DNA of 64,000 nt from Paenibacillus oralis (GTDB lineage Bacteria > Bacillota > Bacilli > Paenibacillales > Paenibacillaceae). The stretch is taken from positions 4,174,304-4,238,303 of the forward strand of contig NZ_RRCN01000001.1 in assembly GCF_003863965.1 (NCBI RefSeq), written 5' to 3'. Below, piece after piece: positions 9,213-18,629 of the stretch. Position numbers and translations under genes: made by a program. The notes below the pieces were generated by a model. The model was not told the DNA's origin, did no database searches, and saw nothing but the letters and a program-made list of their open reading frames with translations. The stretch's first letter is position 1. Each line of letters opens with the position of its first letter.

Positions 9213-9971
9213 GTGCAAAATACCGCATTATCCACGAAAAACTTGAGCGTGTTTTACGGAGAAAAACAAGCCGTAAAAGACATTTCGCTCGACTTCGCCT
9301 CGCGGCAGGTGACGGCGTTAATCGGGCCGTCCGGCTGCGGGAAATCGACGTTCCTGCGCAGTCTGAACCGGATGAACGATTTGATATCCGGCGCCCGGAT
9401 CACCGGGGACATCTGGATCGGGGACGACAATATCAATGATTCGAAAACCGATGTCGTGCTGCTGCGGCAAAAGATCGGCATGGTGTGGCAGAAACCGAAT
9501 CCTTTTCATAAATCGATCTATGAAAATATCGCGTTTGGACCGCGTTATCACGGCATTCGCGACAAGAAGAAGCTGGATCAGATCGTGGAGGAGTCGCTCA
9601 CCAAAGCCGCGCTCTGGAACGAGACGAAAGACCGGCTGCACAGCTCGGCGCTGGCTTTATCCGGAGGACAGCAGCAGCGTCTCTGCATCGCCCGCTCGAT
9701 CGCGGTGAATCCGAGCATCATCTTGATGGATGAGCCGGCTTCTGCGCTGGACCCGATTTCGAGCGCCAAAATCGAGGAACTGATCGCCGAATTAAAACGC
9801 GAATACTGCATTATCATCGTTACCCACAACATGCATCAGGCCGCGCGGGTATCGGAGAAAACCGCGTTTTTCCTTATGGGTGAGCTGGTCGAGTTTGACG
9901 ACACCAGCAAAATCTTTACGAACCCTTCGGAAAAACGGACGGACGATTACATTTCCGGGCGGTTTGGATGA
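9213..9971 (+). CDS. pstB: Phosphate ABC transporter ATPase PstB
   Basis: ATP-hydrolysing subunit of 252 residues on the cytoplasmic side. It has Walker [10 protein letters not shown], the PstB-typical LNRMNDL, Q-loop VWQKPNPF, signature LSGGQQQRL, Walker [13 protein letters not shown] and the switch histidine in [12 protein letters not shown]. Translation starts at a GTG (9213) behind GGAGGG, which overlaps the pstA stop. The operon ends here at a terminator; phoU is not attached, being at the left edge of the window. Confidence 0.97.
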   Translation: MQNTALSTKNLSVFYGEKQAVKDISLDFASRQVTALIGPSGCGKSTFLRSLNRMNDLISGARITGDIWIGDDNINDSKTDVVLLRQKIGMVWQKPNPFHKSIYENIAFGPRYHGIRDKKKLDQIVEESLTKAALWNETKDRLHSSALALSGGQQQRLCIARSIAVNPSIILMDEPASALDPISSAKIEELIAELKREYCIIIVTHNMHQAARVSEKTAFFLMGELVEFDDTSKIFTNPSEKRTDDYISGRFG

Positions 9972-9982
9972 ACCGGTTTTTT

Positions 9983-10028
9983 AAAAAGACCGAGTCAGGG
10001 GAGTCAGCTTCCTCGGGCTCGGTTTTTG
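9983..10028 (+). terminator. Terminator of the pst operon
   Basis: An imperfect stem, ACCGAGTC..GGGGA against TCCTCGGGCTCGGT, ends in TTTTTG. It lies 12 bp after pstB. Confidence 0.75.
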
Positions 10029-10039
10029 CCTTAAGATTA

Positions 10040-10307
10040 GAAATTATAAAATTTTGGGTCTGGTAGAGGGTGATGCGCAGGTAGAGAGGGGGGAGAAGAG
10101 GGAGCTGGGGGCTAAGGGACACCAGAGCCGTTAATTTCGGAAAAACGGAGGTTTACAAAATGTAACGGACACAGATGCACTTATTTACCTCAAATCGGCC
10201 TGGATGAACTAGTTTAGAGCGAAATAGGGACATGTGAGTCCGTTAGGCTGGGAAATACCCGGGAAATGGGTGAATAAGGTCGCTGGAGTCCGTTAGAGCA
10301 GCGTCCA
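10040..10307 (+). repeat. Four-arm intergenic element, type A, copy 1
   Basis: This 268-bp stretch is closely similar to 18721-18995, including the left flank ATTATAAAATTTTGGG and the right end AGAGCAGCGTCCA. Within it are two direct arms (10113-10137 and 10163-10189, TAACGGACACAGATG type) and two inverted arms (10221-10245 and 10272-10295, ending GTCCGTTAG). Arm starts are 50 and 51 bp apart. It fills the gap between the pst terminator and dedA; no ORF is credible here. Confidence 0.88.
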
Positions 10308-10454
10308 CACTGAAAGGCCGCCCCGCCCGCAGTCCAGGATGGAACCCGCCCCCGGGCCATTTTGGATTGGAAATTCTCCGCGTATACTGTTAACATAAAA
10401 AAAGAATGAGGCGAATTGATGGCGGCGCCTTGAACTCGTAAAAGGAGAACGATC

Positions 10455-11084
10455 ATGAATGTGCTGGCTTGGATTGAGCGGATGTTCGAGCATTACGGTT
10501 ATTTCGTATTGTTGCTCGGACTGCCGGTGGATTTTATCGCGCTGCCGTTGCCGCCGGGACAAACGACGCTAACATATACCGGTTATTTGGCCTATAAAGG
10601 GGTACTCCAGTTCGTTCCGGCTTTACTGGCCGGCTACGCCGGATCGGTGATCGGCGTAACGATTACGTATTGGATCGGCCGCCGGATCGGGGCGCCGCTG
10701 ATTGAGCGCTACGGCAAATGGATTTTTTTGAAACCTTCCCATTTAGAGAAAACAAGGCGGATTTATGAAAAGTACGGGAATAAGATGCTGTTGATCAACT
10801 TTTTCGTACCTGGGGTCAGACAGTTTTTCGGATATTTTGTAGGCATCATTCGCGTCCCTTTTCGTACGTTTGCCCTTTATGCCTATGTCGGTGCGGCTAT
10901 ATGGGTTACCGCTTTTGTAAGCATTGGATTCGTGTTTGGCGAGCAGTGGCAGTACGTGATCGGGCTGGTGGAGAAGTATCTGAAGTATTTCTTTATGGGC
11001 CTTGGGGCTCTGTTGCTGGTGATTGTATATGTGAAGTGGAGAAAGTGGCGGCTAAAAGTAGCCAAGCTGTCGCGAAACTCTTAA
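10455..11084 (+). CDS. DedA family membrane protein
   Basis: Polytopic membrane protein of 209 residues. DedA proteins include lipid transporters/flippases such as those moving undecaprenyl phosphate or phosphatidylethanolamine; which applies here is unknown. Features are the N-terminal re-entrant region ending LPPGQTTL, the G-x3-G rich segment YAGSVIGVTITYWIGRRIG, the conserved NFFVPGVRQFFGYFVG motif, and three later hydrophobic segments, with a basic tail (KWRKWRLK). The ATG follows AAAGGAGA. A possible promoter has TATACT at 10383-10388. It is a single gene ended by a terminator. Confidence 0.93.
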   Translation: MNVLAWIERMFEHYGYFVLLLGLPVDFIALPLPPGQTTLTYTGYLAYKGVLQFVPALLAGYAGSVIGVTITYWIGRRIGAPLIERYGKWIFLKPSHLEKTRRIYEKYGNKMLLINFFVPGVRQFFGYFVGIIRVPFRTFALYAYVGAAIWVTAFVSIGFVFGEQWQYVIGLVEKYLKYFFMGLGALLLVIVYVKWRKWRLKVAKLSRNS

Positions 11085-11103
11085 AAGGTAGTTCATACGC
11101 ACT

Positions 11104-11140
11104 TAAAGGAGCCCGGGGTCGATGATCCCGCGCCTTTTTT
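11104..11140 (+). terminator. Terminator after dedA
   Basis: AAAGGAGCCCGGG pairs imperfectly with CCCGCGCCTTT and runs into TTTTTT. The convergent small gene on the minus strand ends just beyond it. Confidence 0.8.
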
Positions 11141-11156
11141 GACTATTCTGAACCCC

Positions 11157-11345
11157 TTATGACCTTTTAGGCTTGGGGGTCTTCGCCGCTTCCCCGTCGG
11201 CTGTCTCCTCCTCCCGAAGCTTTAGCAGGGACAGCAATTCAAAAAAGTTCCCCAGAGCGGCGAATCCGGCCCCGATGATCGCCAGATCGTTGGCGGTAAC
11301 TATCGCATCGTCCGTTTTTTTCGTCTTTCGTCTTCTTTTTGCCAA
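11157..11345 (-). CDS. Small protein of unknown function (62 residues)
   Basis: I do not recognise this family with certainty. The most likely start is a TTG giving M-AKRRRKTKKTDDAIV, because AGGTGG lies five bases in front of it. The protein has a very basic N-terminus, a central hydrophobic stretch (LAIIGAGFAALGNFFELLSLL) that could be one amphipathic or membrane helix, and an acidic then basic tail (REEETADGEAAKTPKPKR). Small Bacillota proteins with this basic-hydrophobic-acidic layout are common. A longer start at 11369 is possible but has no ribosome site. It converges with dedA. Confidence 0.55.
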   Translation of the reverse strand: MAKRRRKTKKTDDAIVTANDLAIIGAGFAALGNFFELLSLLKLREEETADGEAAKTPKPKRS

Positions 11346-11581
11346 GCACACCACCTGCTTTGAAGTCAACTTGCATTATCATATGCTGCAAATGAAAACG
11401 ATGGTCATGTTTAAACGAAACTGGGCGCCCCACTCATATACAACCGTTAGCAAAAGACTGGAGCCCGGGATGCCGCAGTTACTCCAACTAAAGTTTAAGA
11501 GATGGCGCCGCTCGCCTGATCCATTTACAATAGAGGCATTACTTCACGCACAAGAATTTCCCATGAGAAAGGTAGAGAGCC

Positions 11582-12562
11582 GTGTCCAAAGCCGATAATA
11601 TGTTGTCCATTCTTTGGCTGCTGCGGTCGGGAAAAAAGATGACGGCCCAGCAGCTGGCGGACGAGCTGGAGATCCATATCCGAACCGTATACCGCTGCAT
11701 CGATTCTTTGTGCGCCAGCGGCGTGCCGATCATCGCCGATTCAGGACCTAACGGGGGTTATCGGATTCTCGGCGACTTCGCGGAATCGCCGCTGCTGTTT
11801 GATGCGGACGAGCAGAAGGCGCTGGTGCACGCTTCGATATTCGCCAAGGAGGCGGGGTACCCGTTTTCCGCCGAGTTGGAGCGGGCGTTAGAGAAACTTA
11901 AGCGTTATACGAACGAGAAGCAACTGGATCAAATGGAACGCCACGGCCGCGGCGTGTCCGTGATTTATCCGCCCGTGGGCGAGAAGCAGTCGGTTTTTCT
12001 GCAGCAGCTGGAGGAAGCGGCGGCGGAAGGCCGATCGCTTGTTATGGAGTATGCGCGGGGCAAGGATTCGGCCGTGGAGAGCCGCGTGTTTGATTGTTAC
12101 GGCATCATTCACTGGAAGGGGAGCTGGTATACGGCCGGTTTTTGCCGCCTGCGGCAGGGTCTGCGCAGCTTCCGGGTGGACCGCATCGTCCGCTTGGAGC
12201 CTTCGGATCACCGGTTTGAGCGGCCGGCGGATTTTTCCGCGAAAGATTTTTTGCTGGGCGGATTGCTGCCGTCTTCGCTGCGGGAGGAGTCCCTGGTCAC
12301 CGTTCGCATAACCGGACATGACCGGGTCTTAAATGAACTGCAAAACCATTGGATGTTCGGCCACACGCTGGTTCGGCGGAGTGAAGGGGAAGCGGAATTC
12401 AAAATGGATTCATCCGCTCTGTATACTTATGTGCCGTACTATTTGCTGCCTTACGGCAAAGCGCTGACGATTCGCGAGCCTGACCGTCTCGTACGGCGGA
12501 TGGCGGGGATTTGCGCGGATATGGCCGGCCACTATGAGGGGATGAACAAGGAAGCTGAATAA
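11582..12562 (+). CDS. WYL-domain transcriptional regulator (YafY type)
   Basis: Regulator of 326 residues. The N-terminal winged helix-turn-helix (about residues 1-65) reads LSILWLLRSGKKMTAQQLADELEIHIRTVYRCIDSL, the HTH_11/DeoR-like arrangement. The WYL domain follows at about 140-225, with the strand WKGSWYTAGFCRLRQGLRSFRVDRI, and a C-terminal WCX-type extension completes it. WYL domains bind small ligands or nucleic acids, often in regulators of DNA damage or defence genes. Start is GTG behind AAAGGTAG. It has no operon partner, so its target cannot be inferred from neighbours. Confidence 0.9.
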   Translation: MSKADNMLSILWLLRSGKKMTAQQLADELEIHIRTVYRCIDSLCASGVPIIADSGPNGGYRILGDFAESPLLFDADEQKALVHASIFAKEAGYPFSAELERALEKLKRYTNEKQLDQMERHGRGVSVIYPPVGEKQSVFLQQLEEAAAEGRSLVMEYARGKDSAVESRVFDCYGIIHWKGSWYTAGFCRLRQGLRSFRVDRIVRLEPSDHRFERPADFSAKDFLLGGLLPSSLREESLVTVRITGHDRVLNELQNHWMFGHTLVRRSEGEAEFKMDSSALYTYVPYYLLPYGKALTIREPDRLVRRMAGICADMAGHYEGMNKEAE

Positions 12563-12565
12563 ATA

Positions 12566-12603
12566 AGGGAGACCGCGTCCGCAGGCGCGGCCCTGCTTCT
12601 TTG
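12566..12603 (+). terminator. Probable terminator after the WYL regulator
   Basis: GGGAGACCGCG pairs imperfectly with CGCGGCCCT and is followed by GCTTCTTTG. The T-tract is weak. Confidence 0.5.
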
Positions 12604-12734
12604 TAAGATTATTTATATCGGCAAGTAGGCCTTGATGTAATTGGGGAAAGCCATCATCTACCTGTAGAGTTGACGCTGAAACAGAGCGGCGGAAAGATTG
12701 TTTTTCATGGGAAGAAAGGGAACCCGGTGAGATC

Positions 12735-12871
12735 AACTGCAAAAGTACATCTCATTTAGGGCTGTACGCTAAAAAAGTAACTTTTGACCGGAAATGAACT
12801 GCACTTATACATTTGAGCCACCGGTTTAGGGGAGTTTCGACAAAAACCGCCTGCACTTTTGCATTTCGTGG
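12735..12871 (+). repeat. Four-arm intergenic element, type C, incomplete
   Basis: Arms of the TGCAAAAGTGCA type: one direct arm (12735-12760, AACTGCAAAAGTACATCTCA) and two inverted arms (12790-12817 and 12848-12871, CTGCACTTTTGCATTTCG) whose CTGCAC motifs are 52 bp apart. The first direct arm expected about 51 bp upstream is missing. The element lies in a 400-bp gap between convergent genes; nothing else coding is seen there. Confidence 0.75.
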
Positions 12872-12888
12872 GCTTTCCCCTCTTCTTT

Positions 12889-12974
12889 AGCAATTCTATA
12901 ATCGCAAGAAAAGCTACCTTTAAGCGCGGTTTGGCTTCCTCGAAAGTACGTTGATGGACGTTCTTCTTATCCTT
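12889..12974 (+). repeat. Dispersed repeat E, copy 1
   Basis: About 85 bp beginning CAATTCTATAATCGCAAG and ending ACGTTCTTCTTATCCTTT. It is clearly related to 18630-18722 (GATTCTATAATCGTGGGG to ACGTTTTTCTTAACCTT). Its end overlaps the stop codon of the sugar permease gene. Each copy lies next to a four-arm element. Confidence 0.75.
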
Positions 12975-13800
12975 TCGTGCCGCCCTGAAGGCCAAAGCCT
13001 TTGGACATAAACCGCTGCGAAAGGATATACAAAACGACGGAAGGGACCGCATACAGGATGGAGAAAGCGGCCAGGTTCCCGTACTCCACCATCCCGTATT
13101 GTCCGAAAAACTGGTACAGCTTTAAGGAAGCCGGGAAGTTTTCGGGGGTTTGCAGCAAAATATACGGAACGAAGAAATTGCCCCAGCTTCCCGAAAACGT
13201 GAAGATGGCCACCGTGCAGATGCCCGGTATCATCAGGGGAGCAATCACTTTGCGGATGCCCGTAAACACCGACGCTCCGTCGACCCATGCCGCTTCCTCC
13301 AGGTCCTGCGGCACGGAGTCCATAAAGTTTTTCAGCATCCAGATCCCGTAAGGCATTGAGGAGGCGACATAAAACAGGATTACCCCGTAAATCTGATCAT
13401 ACAAATTCAGGGTGAGGAACAATTGGTACACCGGGACCATCACGGCCGTAATCGGCAGGGAGGTCATAAATAAAACGGTCAGCATGAACGGCTTTTTATA
13501 TTTCATTTGGTACCGTGATAAGGGATAGGCCGCAAGCAGGGCCAGGACCACGACGAGCACCGCCTGGCCAAGCGACATAAGAAGTCCGATCAGGAAGGCG
13601 CGCTGATTTTCCCGGCTGGTGATCACTTCGATATAGTTATCCGCCGTCACCCGATGCGGAAGTTTCAGCGTCTGCATCGCGTTCGAGTCAATCGAGGCGA
13701 CGATGACCCAAAGCAGCGGCAGCACGAAACAGATGCCGATAAAGGTAAGAATGGCGTACGGCAACACCCTGTAGACGATTTTGCGTTGTTTGGCGTTCAT
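12967..13800 (-). CDS. Carbohydrate ABC transporter permease (MalG/AraQ family)
   Basis: Second membrane subunit of a sugar importer, 277 residues, with six hydrophobic segments. The ATPase-docking EAA loop reads VPQDLEEAAWVDGASVFTGIRKVIAPL, the typical CUT1 pattern. The ATG at 13800 is preceded by AAGGAGA; the upstream TTG reading would overlap that site. It follows the MalF-like gene by 22 bp on the same strand. The last codons lie inside a dispersed repeat, so the natural C-terminus may have been altered slightly by repeat insertion. Substrate is not predictable from sequence alone. Confidence 0.93.
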   Translation of the reverse strand: MNAKQRKIVYRVLPYAILTFIGICFVLPLLWVIVASIDSNAMQTLKLPHRVTADNYIEVITSRENQRAFLIGLLMSLGQAVLVVVLALLAAYPLSRYQMKYKKPFMLTVLFMTSLPITAVMVPVYQLFLTLNLYDQIYGVILFYVASSMPYGIWMLKNFMDSVPQDLEEAAWVDGASVFTGIRKVIAPLMIPGICTVAIFTFSGSWGNFFVPYILLQTPENFPASLKLYQFFGQYGMVEYGNLAAFSILYAVPSVVLYILSQRFMSKGFGLQGGTKG

Positions 13801-13822
13801 ACGAAGTCTCCTTGTCAAAAGG

Positions 13823-14710
13823 TTATTTCAACGAACGGATATAGAACAGGCTGAGCACCACTCCGATCAGCAGGAGCAGCAGGGAGATCGCCGTTCCGTA
13901 TCCCAGCTGATAATTGACAAAGGCCTGATTGTACATAAAGATTGGCAGCGTCGTCGTCGAAGTGCCCGGTCCTCCGCCGGTCATGGCGTAGATCAGCCCA
14001 AATACCCCAAGCGTCTGCAAGGTAACGAGCATCATATTGGTGACAAAACTTTCCTTAATATAGGGCAAGATGATCCGGGTGAGCACCTGCCATCTCGAGG
14101 CCCCGTCGACGACGGCCGCCTCTTCGACCTCGCTTGGCACATCGTCCAGCGCCGCTTGAAACACGAGCATGGAGAAGGCGGTCCCGTGCCAGATGTTGGC
14201 CAGAATGATCGTCAGCATCGGCACGGTGAACAGCCAGGTGACCACCGGGATGCCAAAAAAGGCGAGACCTGAGTTTAACGTGCCTTCGTCTCCGAAAAAA
14301 CTGTACAGGCACAAGGCGCAGACGATTTCCGGAGTTACCCAGCCGGCCAGCACGATCGTGCCGATGACGCGGCGGAACAGCTTGTTTTTATGCTTCATCA
14401 ATAAAGCGATGACAAAACCGAGCACCTGCTGGCCGATCACCGCCGAGCCAAACAGGAAAATCAGCGTATTCCAGATGCTGATGCGAACCGTGGGGTCCTT
14501 GAACATATGGATATAGTTATCGATCCCGACAAATTTCAGTTCCTTCGCGGATTCTCCGGTTAAGGCCAAATTCGTGAACGAATAGAAAAAGGTCAGGAAT
14601 ACCGGATAAATGAAGAAAATCAGCATGATGAGGACGGACGGAAGCAAAAAGTAGAGCCACGTTAATGAATTTCTTTTTTGCCGATACGGTTCGGCCGTTA
14701 TGCTGCTCAT
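13823..14710 (-). CDS. Carbohydrate ABC transporter permease (MalF/UgpA family)
   Basis: First permease of the CUT1 importer, 295 residues, six hydrophobic segments starting near residue 18. The EAA loop reads VPSEVEEAAVVDGASRWQVLTRIILP. The start at 14710 (MSSITAEPYRQKR) is chosen because GGGAGGTG is placed seven bases upstream; the longer reading starts inside that ribosome site. The binding-protein gene lies just upstream. No ATPase gene is present nearby, as is common in Bacillota where a shared MsmX-type ATPase serves several sugar importers. Confidence 0.93.
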   Translation of the reverse strand: MSSITAEPYRQKRNSLTWLYFLLPSVLIMLIFFIYPVFLTFFYSFTNLALTGESAKELKFVGIDNYIHMFKDPTVRISIWNTLIFLFGSAVIGQQVLGFVIALLMKHKNKLFRRVIGTIVLAGWVTPEIVCALCLYSFFGDEGTLNSGLAFFGIPVVTWLFTVPMLTIILANIWHGTAFSMLVFQAALDDVPSEVEEAAVVDGASRWQVLTRIILPYIKESFVTNMMLVTLQTLGVFGLIYAMTGGGPGTSTTTLPIFMYNQAFVNYQLGYGTAISLLLLLIGVVLSLFYIRSLK

Positions 14711-14743
14711 GTCGTTCACCTCCCGAAGGCAAGTCGCTCACCG

Positions 14744-16126
14744 CTATTTTTGCGTCACATGATCTACGCCGACGATGCGGGTGATATCCTGAGCGTATTT
14801 TTTGGCGGCGTCGGCTGGAGATGTTCCCGTGGCTACGGATTCGACCATCGTTTGGATTTGCGTGGACACTTCCGGGTACTTTTCCTGGGCCGGTCTGAAC
14901 TCGGCGTTTTGCAAATATTCCGTGGCGATTTCGTTAAACGGCATTTTCGTATATTCCGGATCTTTGGCCACATCGGCCCGAACCGTAATGTTACCGGAGG
15001 ACATGACGAGTTTTTGGCTGTTTTCTTTGTTTAGCGCGTATTTGATAAACTCCCAAGCTTCGTCTTTATGTTTGGCATTGCTTGGGATGGACAACGCCCA
15101 ACCGCCGGCCAGCGTGATCGTGCCGGGATCCTGGCCTTGACTCGTCGGCATCGGGGCAAAGCCGAGCACGTCTTTGTATTCCGGCCAAGGGGCGGCTCCG
15201 GTGTCCAGATAGTTGCCGGTAATCCAGGAGCCGTCGAGCGAAATCGCCAGCTTGCCCTTCGGCAAATATTCACGCGAAGCGGTGTTGCCGGCCTGACCGT
15301 TCAGCACTTTGGAGAGCGGCGGCCCGAGCTGCTCCTTGTTCACGGTTTCTATAAACCCGAGCGCGTCGAGGATGCCTTGGCTTTGCACGATCCATTTTCC
15401 GCCGGCCTCATCGTAAAGCCGTTCGCCCGTCCCGTACAGCAGCATTTCATAAGTTTGCATCGAGGTGGCTTCGCCCGTTGCCTTGCCCATGTTCATCCAG
15501 ATCGGCACGACGTCCGGTTCCTTTTCTTTGATCGTCCGGGCTGCGCCCAGCACTTCGTCCCAGGTTTTGGGCTGCCAATCCTCGGGAAGTCCGGCCCGCT
15601 TGAAAATTTCCTTGTTATACCAAAGTCCGCGTGAATCGGTATTGTAGGGTACCCCGTACACCTTGCCGTCGCTGGCGGTCACGCCTTTTTTCATCGCTTC
15701 GATAAACGAGCCGTTGGTCCAATCCTCCCATGCTTTCAGCCGTTCATCAAGCGGCTCAAGGTAACCCGCGCTGGCGTCGGAGTTCAAGATAAACGTATCC
15801 TCCGTGACGATGTCCGGCGCCGTATCTTTCGATTTCAGAGCCAAAGCGACTTTAGCAAAATAGTCCCCTTCGGACGCCTGAATCGGCGTCGGCTTGATTA
15901 CCACGTTTTTATTCGGATAGCCGGCGGCAACTTCATTGATCCATTTGTAAAACGTACCTTTTTCCCCGGCGCCGTCGTCCCGGTACGTGATCGTAATCGC
16001 CGTTTTTCCGGACCCGCCAGCCCCTTCGCCGCTTTTGCCGGAACAGCCGAATAGCAAAGCTCCGCACAATGCGATGCACAACACGACGGACGCAATCTGC
16101 CAACCGTTTTGTTTCATGAAGGCCAT
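14744..16126 (-). CDS. Sugar ABC transporter substrate-binding lipoprotein
   Basis: Extracellular solute-binding protein family 1, 460 residues. The start MAFMKQNGWQ at 16126 has GGAGGG upstream; an open frame continues far upstream but without a ribosome site. The signal peptide ends LLFGC, so Cys is lipidated and followed by a Gly/Ser linker. Typical features are the ITITYRDDGAGEKGTF start, NTDSRGLWYNKEIFKRAGLP with PKTWDEV, and GGWALSIPSNAKHKDEAWEFIKY near the C-terminus. It heads the binding protein-permease-permease operon and lies downstream of a large regulator on the same strand, which may control it. Confidence 0.93.
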   Translation of the reverse strand: MAFMKQNGWQIASVVLCIALCGALLFGCSGKSGEGAGGSGKTAITITYRDDGAGEKGTFYKWINEVAAGYPNKNVVIKPTPIQASEGDYFAKVALALKSKDTAPDIVTEDTFILNSDASAGYLEPLDERLKAWEDWTNGSFIEAMKKGVTASDGKVYGVPYNTDSRGLWYNKEIFKRAGLPEDWQPKTWDEVLGAARTIKEKEPDVVPIWMNMGKATGEATSMQTYEMLLYGTGERLYDEAGGKWIVQSQGILDALGFIETVNKEQLGPPLSKVLNGQAGNTASREYLPKGKLAISLDGSWITGNYLDTGAAPWPEYKDVLGFAPMPTSQGQDPGTITLAGGWALSIPSNAKHKDEAWEFIKYALNKENSQKLVMSSGNITVRADVAKDPEYTKMPFNEIATEYLQNAEFRPAQEKYPEVSTQIQTMVESVATGTSPADAAKKYAQDITRIVGVDHVTQK

Positions 16127-16389
16127 GTTTTTTCCCTCCCTGAAGTAAGAATGCCGATAGTGTAGCGGAAAAAGCTTGCCGGATTGTATCCGCTTACAAG
16201 CCCTTTTGATAAAAACATACTTTGTTGCCGAAAAAATTATTCTAAATTTGAATGGTTCTTTATAGGTATGCAGGGTTAGGAATAGAGGTGATTGGCGGAG
16301 AAAAGGGGAGGAAGTGCAGGCGCCGTGCGGAAAAACGGGTAGCCGACCCGGACGGATCGGCGTGTACATGAGTGAATTCGAATGCAACA

Positions 16390-18483
16390 TCAGACCAGAC
16401 GTGACAGCACATGGGCAAAATGTTCCAAGGCGGTCCGGGAATGGCGGTAAAATGTCGTCCGGCTCATATGGAAACGGGCGGCGAGCTCGTTTTTGTTCCA
16501 TTCTTTCCGCACAAAGCTTTCCCTGAGGATTTGCTGTTCCAGCTTTGTTAAAGGATAGGCTGGAGGTTCGGCCATCAATAGATCCAGCACGTTTTTTTGC
16601 AAGGCGGCAGCGGGCAGATGCAGGGCACGAACGGACGGTATCCGTTCCAGCTGTTCGGTATCGTACAGCCGCTCCAAGATTCGTTTTACGGTCTTGCCAT
16701 CGATCGGCACGGACAGGTCTTGGCCAGCTCCGGGCATTGGCATGTTTGGCGCATCGTCTGCCGGGCCGGTCTGCCGGATCACCTTTTGCACCCATTCCTC
16801 AAACGCAGCTTGCCGAAAATCGAGTTCCCATTGCGTCAGTCCTCCCGTATCTTCAGGGCCTTCGGGTTTGATCCGGCCGCTTTCCTTGAAACCCATCAGG
16901 GAAAATAAGCTGTTTAAATTCGGATCTGCGGTGATATTGATGCCCTTAAATCCGCGGGTCATAAAAATCAGCCATTGCCGCATCAGCAAAGCGCCCAATT
17001 CCTCAGGACGGTAAAGGGGGTGCCGGATATTCACCGCGGCGAGCAGCACGCAGATCGTGTCGGCCGCTTCCGCGGGGAGAAGGCGCAGCCCGGAAGAATC
17101 CTCACCCAATATGGAACTAAGCCGGGGAGCGTAACGATCCAATAGCGGCATCGTCCCGGCATGCAGCCAGAAGCCGGCGCAAAACGCCACTGGGGTTCCG
17201 CCCGGGTCACGCACGACAAAAATCCCCTCGGGATGATCGGTGGCGATCGTTTCCAGAAGTTCGTGATATTCTCGCGGATCGACCAGTTCGGATTGCCAAT
17301 CGGAGTTGGAAATCGACCAGCCCAGAAACCGCTGCAGGTCGGGCAAATCCTCCGCACGATAAGGGCTGTGTTCCTGCGGCTTCAGGGTGGACGAAAAATC
17401 GGCGTAGGCATGGGCAGCCGGCAGAAACTCCCGGTAAAGCTCCAGCACATGGGCGGCAATCTGCATTTGCCGGCGTTTATCCGCCAGCCGGAATTGTTCG
17501 GCGAGCAGCTTGAACACATGAAGACGCTGCCGCCGAAACTGGCTTGGGTTTCGCCGGGCGTGCTCTTCCCGCAAAAGGCGGGCAACGACATGGTGCAGGG
17601 ACAGGCCGTATGGAGTGCTGCGGATAAAGGACAGCTTCCCGAGCTCAAAATAGCCGGAAGCGGTTATCGGATCGTCCAGCAAATTGTCGATGGCAGGCTG
17701 GTCGGCTGCCGGCAGCAGCGACAGGACGGTTAACGCTTGGAACAGGGAAGGGGAAGCGACTTCTTTTAAAAATTCGGCGCTAAGCATGCTGGGGATTTCC
17801 CGGACATCCCCTTCCCGGGAACGCTGCAAGTCCACGATCATCGCCAGCAGCAGGGGAAGCCCCTCCGTTTTTTGCGCGATTTCCTTTTGCACGGCCTCTT
17901 CCAAACCGCTATCGCGCAAATACTCGTGTATTTCTTCACGCGAAAAAAGCTTCAGGGGAAACGTTTGAATGCGCCCGTCCAGAAGCGGATTCGTCCGCCA
18001 TTTGACGGGAAGGCCGTTTCGCGAGGCGATGACAAGCAGCACCTCCGCATCTTTCAGCCTCGGCAAAAAGCTGGAAAGCAGCCAGCTTTCAATCAGGTCC
18101 AAACGTTCGCAGTTATCCATCACCAAAACGGACCGCTGCTTGGACAGCTCCGCCACCAGATAAGGCAGGAGGGGGACATCCGGGTCCCTGAATCTGCCGT
18201 ATTCGTTTTGCAGGCTCATTTCCAGACTGGATAAAAAAGCTCCGGAAGTCGTTAGCTCGGATTGGCCATCCAGCCACAACACAAGCAGCGAAGCTTGTTT
18301 GGCCCTACGGAACATTTCCGTCAGCAGCGTCGTTTTACCGATGCCGCCGATACCGGAAACCGAGAATAGCCGTAAATCCCCACTGGGGTCCGCCACCCAC
18401 TGCTCCAGACTGTTCATTTCCCGGGAAAAGCCGATTACTTGACGGCGGGCAATTTCATTTTTTTCTGTCGATATCGATTCCAT
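16390..18483 (-). CDS. Large P-loop NTPase regulator with C-terminal HTH
   Basis: A 697-residue protein of STAND/AAA-like design. The start MESISTEKNE has GAAGGAAGA upstream. After GFSREMNSLEQWV comes the P-loop GIGGIGKTTLL (about residue 45) and the Walker B-like VLVMDNCERLD, then LLVIASR (sensor). The middle holds helical segments and, at about 430-570, a region resembling a GNAT acetyltransferase fold (FVVRDPGGTPVAFCAGFWLH and LFSLMGFKESG). The last 50 residues contain a helix-turn-helix (NELAARFHMSRTTFYRHSRTALEHF). Such proteins are signal-dependent transcription activators. Its place upstream of the sugar importer suggests, but does not prove, that it controls it. Confidence 0.72.
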   Translation of the reverse strand: MESISTEKNEIARRQVIGFSREMNSLEQWVADPSGDLRLFSVSGIGGIGKTTLLTEMFRRAKQASLLVLWLDGQSELTTSGAFLSSLEMSLQNEYGRFRDPDVPLLPYLVAELSKQRSVLVMDNCERLDLIESWLLSSFLPRLKDAEVLLVIASRNGLPVKWRTNPLLDGRIQTFPLKLFSREEIHEYLRDSGLEEAVQKEIAQKTEGLPLLLAMIVDLQRSREGDVREIPSMLSAEFLKEVASPSLFQALTVLSLLPAADQPAIDNLLDDPITASGYFELGKLSFIRSTPYGLSLHHVVARLLREEHARRNPSQFRRQRLHVFKLLAEQFRLADKRRQMQIAAHVLELYREFLPAAHAYADFSSTLKPQEHSPYRAEDLPDLQRFLGWSISNSDWQSELVDPREYHELLETIATDHPEGIFVVRDPGGTPVAFCAGFWLHAGTMPLLDRYAPRLSSILGEDSSGLRLLPAEAADTICVLLAAVNIRHPLYRPEELGALLMRQWLIFMTRGFKGINITADPNLNSLFSLMGFKESGRIKPEGPEDTGGLTQWELDFRQAAFEEWVQKVIRQTGPADDAPNMPMPGAGQDLSVPIDGKTVKRILERLYDTEQLERIPSVRALHLPAAALQKNVLDLLMAEPPAYPLTKLEQQILRESFVRKEWNKNELAARFHMSRTTFYRHSRTALEHFAHVLSRLV

Positions 18484-18629
18484 TCCCCATCTTCCTTCTA
18501 TATTTAAAATCTGAAACAAAAATGAAACATCATGATCATGCCATTATATTACACTATGAAATGCGACTATTAAAAATAAAAATTCGTATTTTTTAAGGTT
18601 ATAGAATCTATAAATTTTCAGCGGAGCGG

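Noticed and set aside
12756..13052. Minus-strand frame of 98 codons downstream of the sugar permease
   Set aside because: It is built from repeat E and a type C element and overlaps the permease in another frame.
16127..16795. N-terminal extension of the sugar-binding protein
   Set aside because: No ribosome site; the signal peptide with lipobox starts at 16126.
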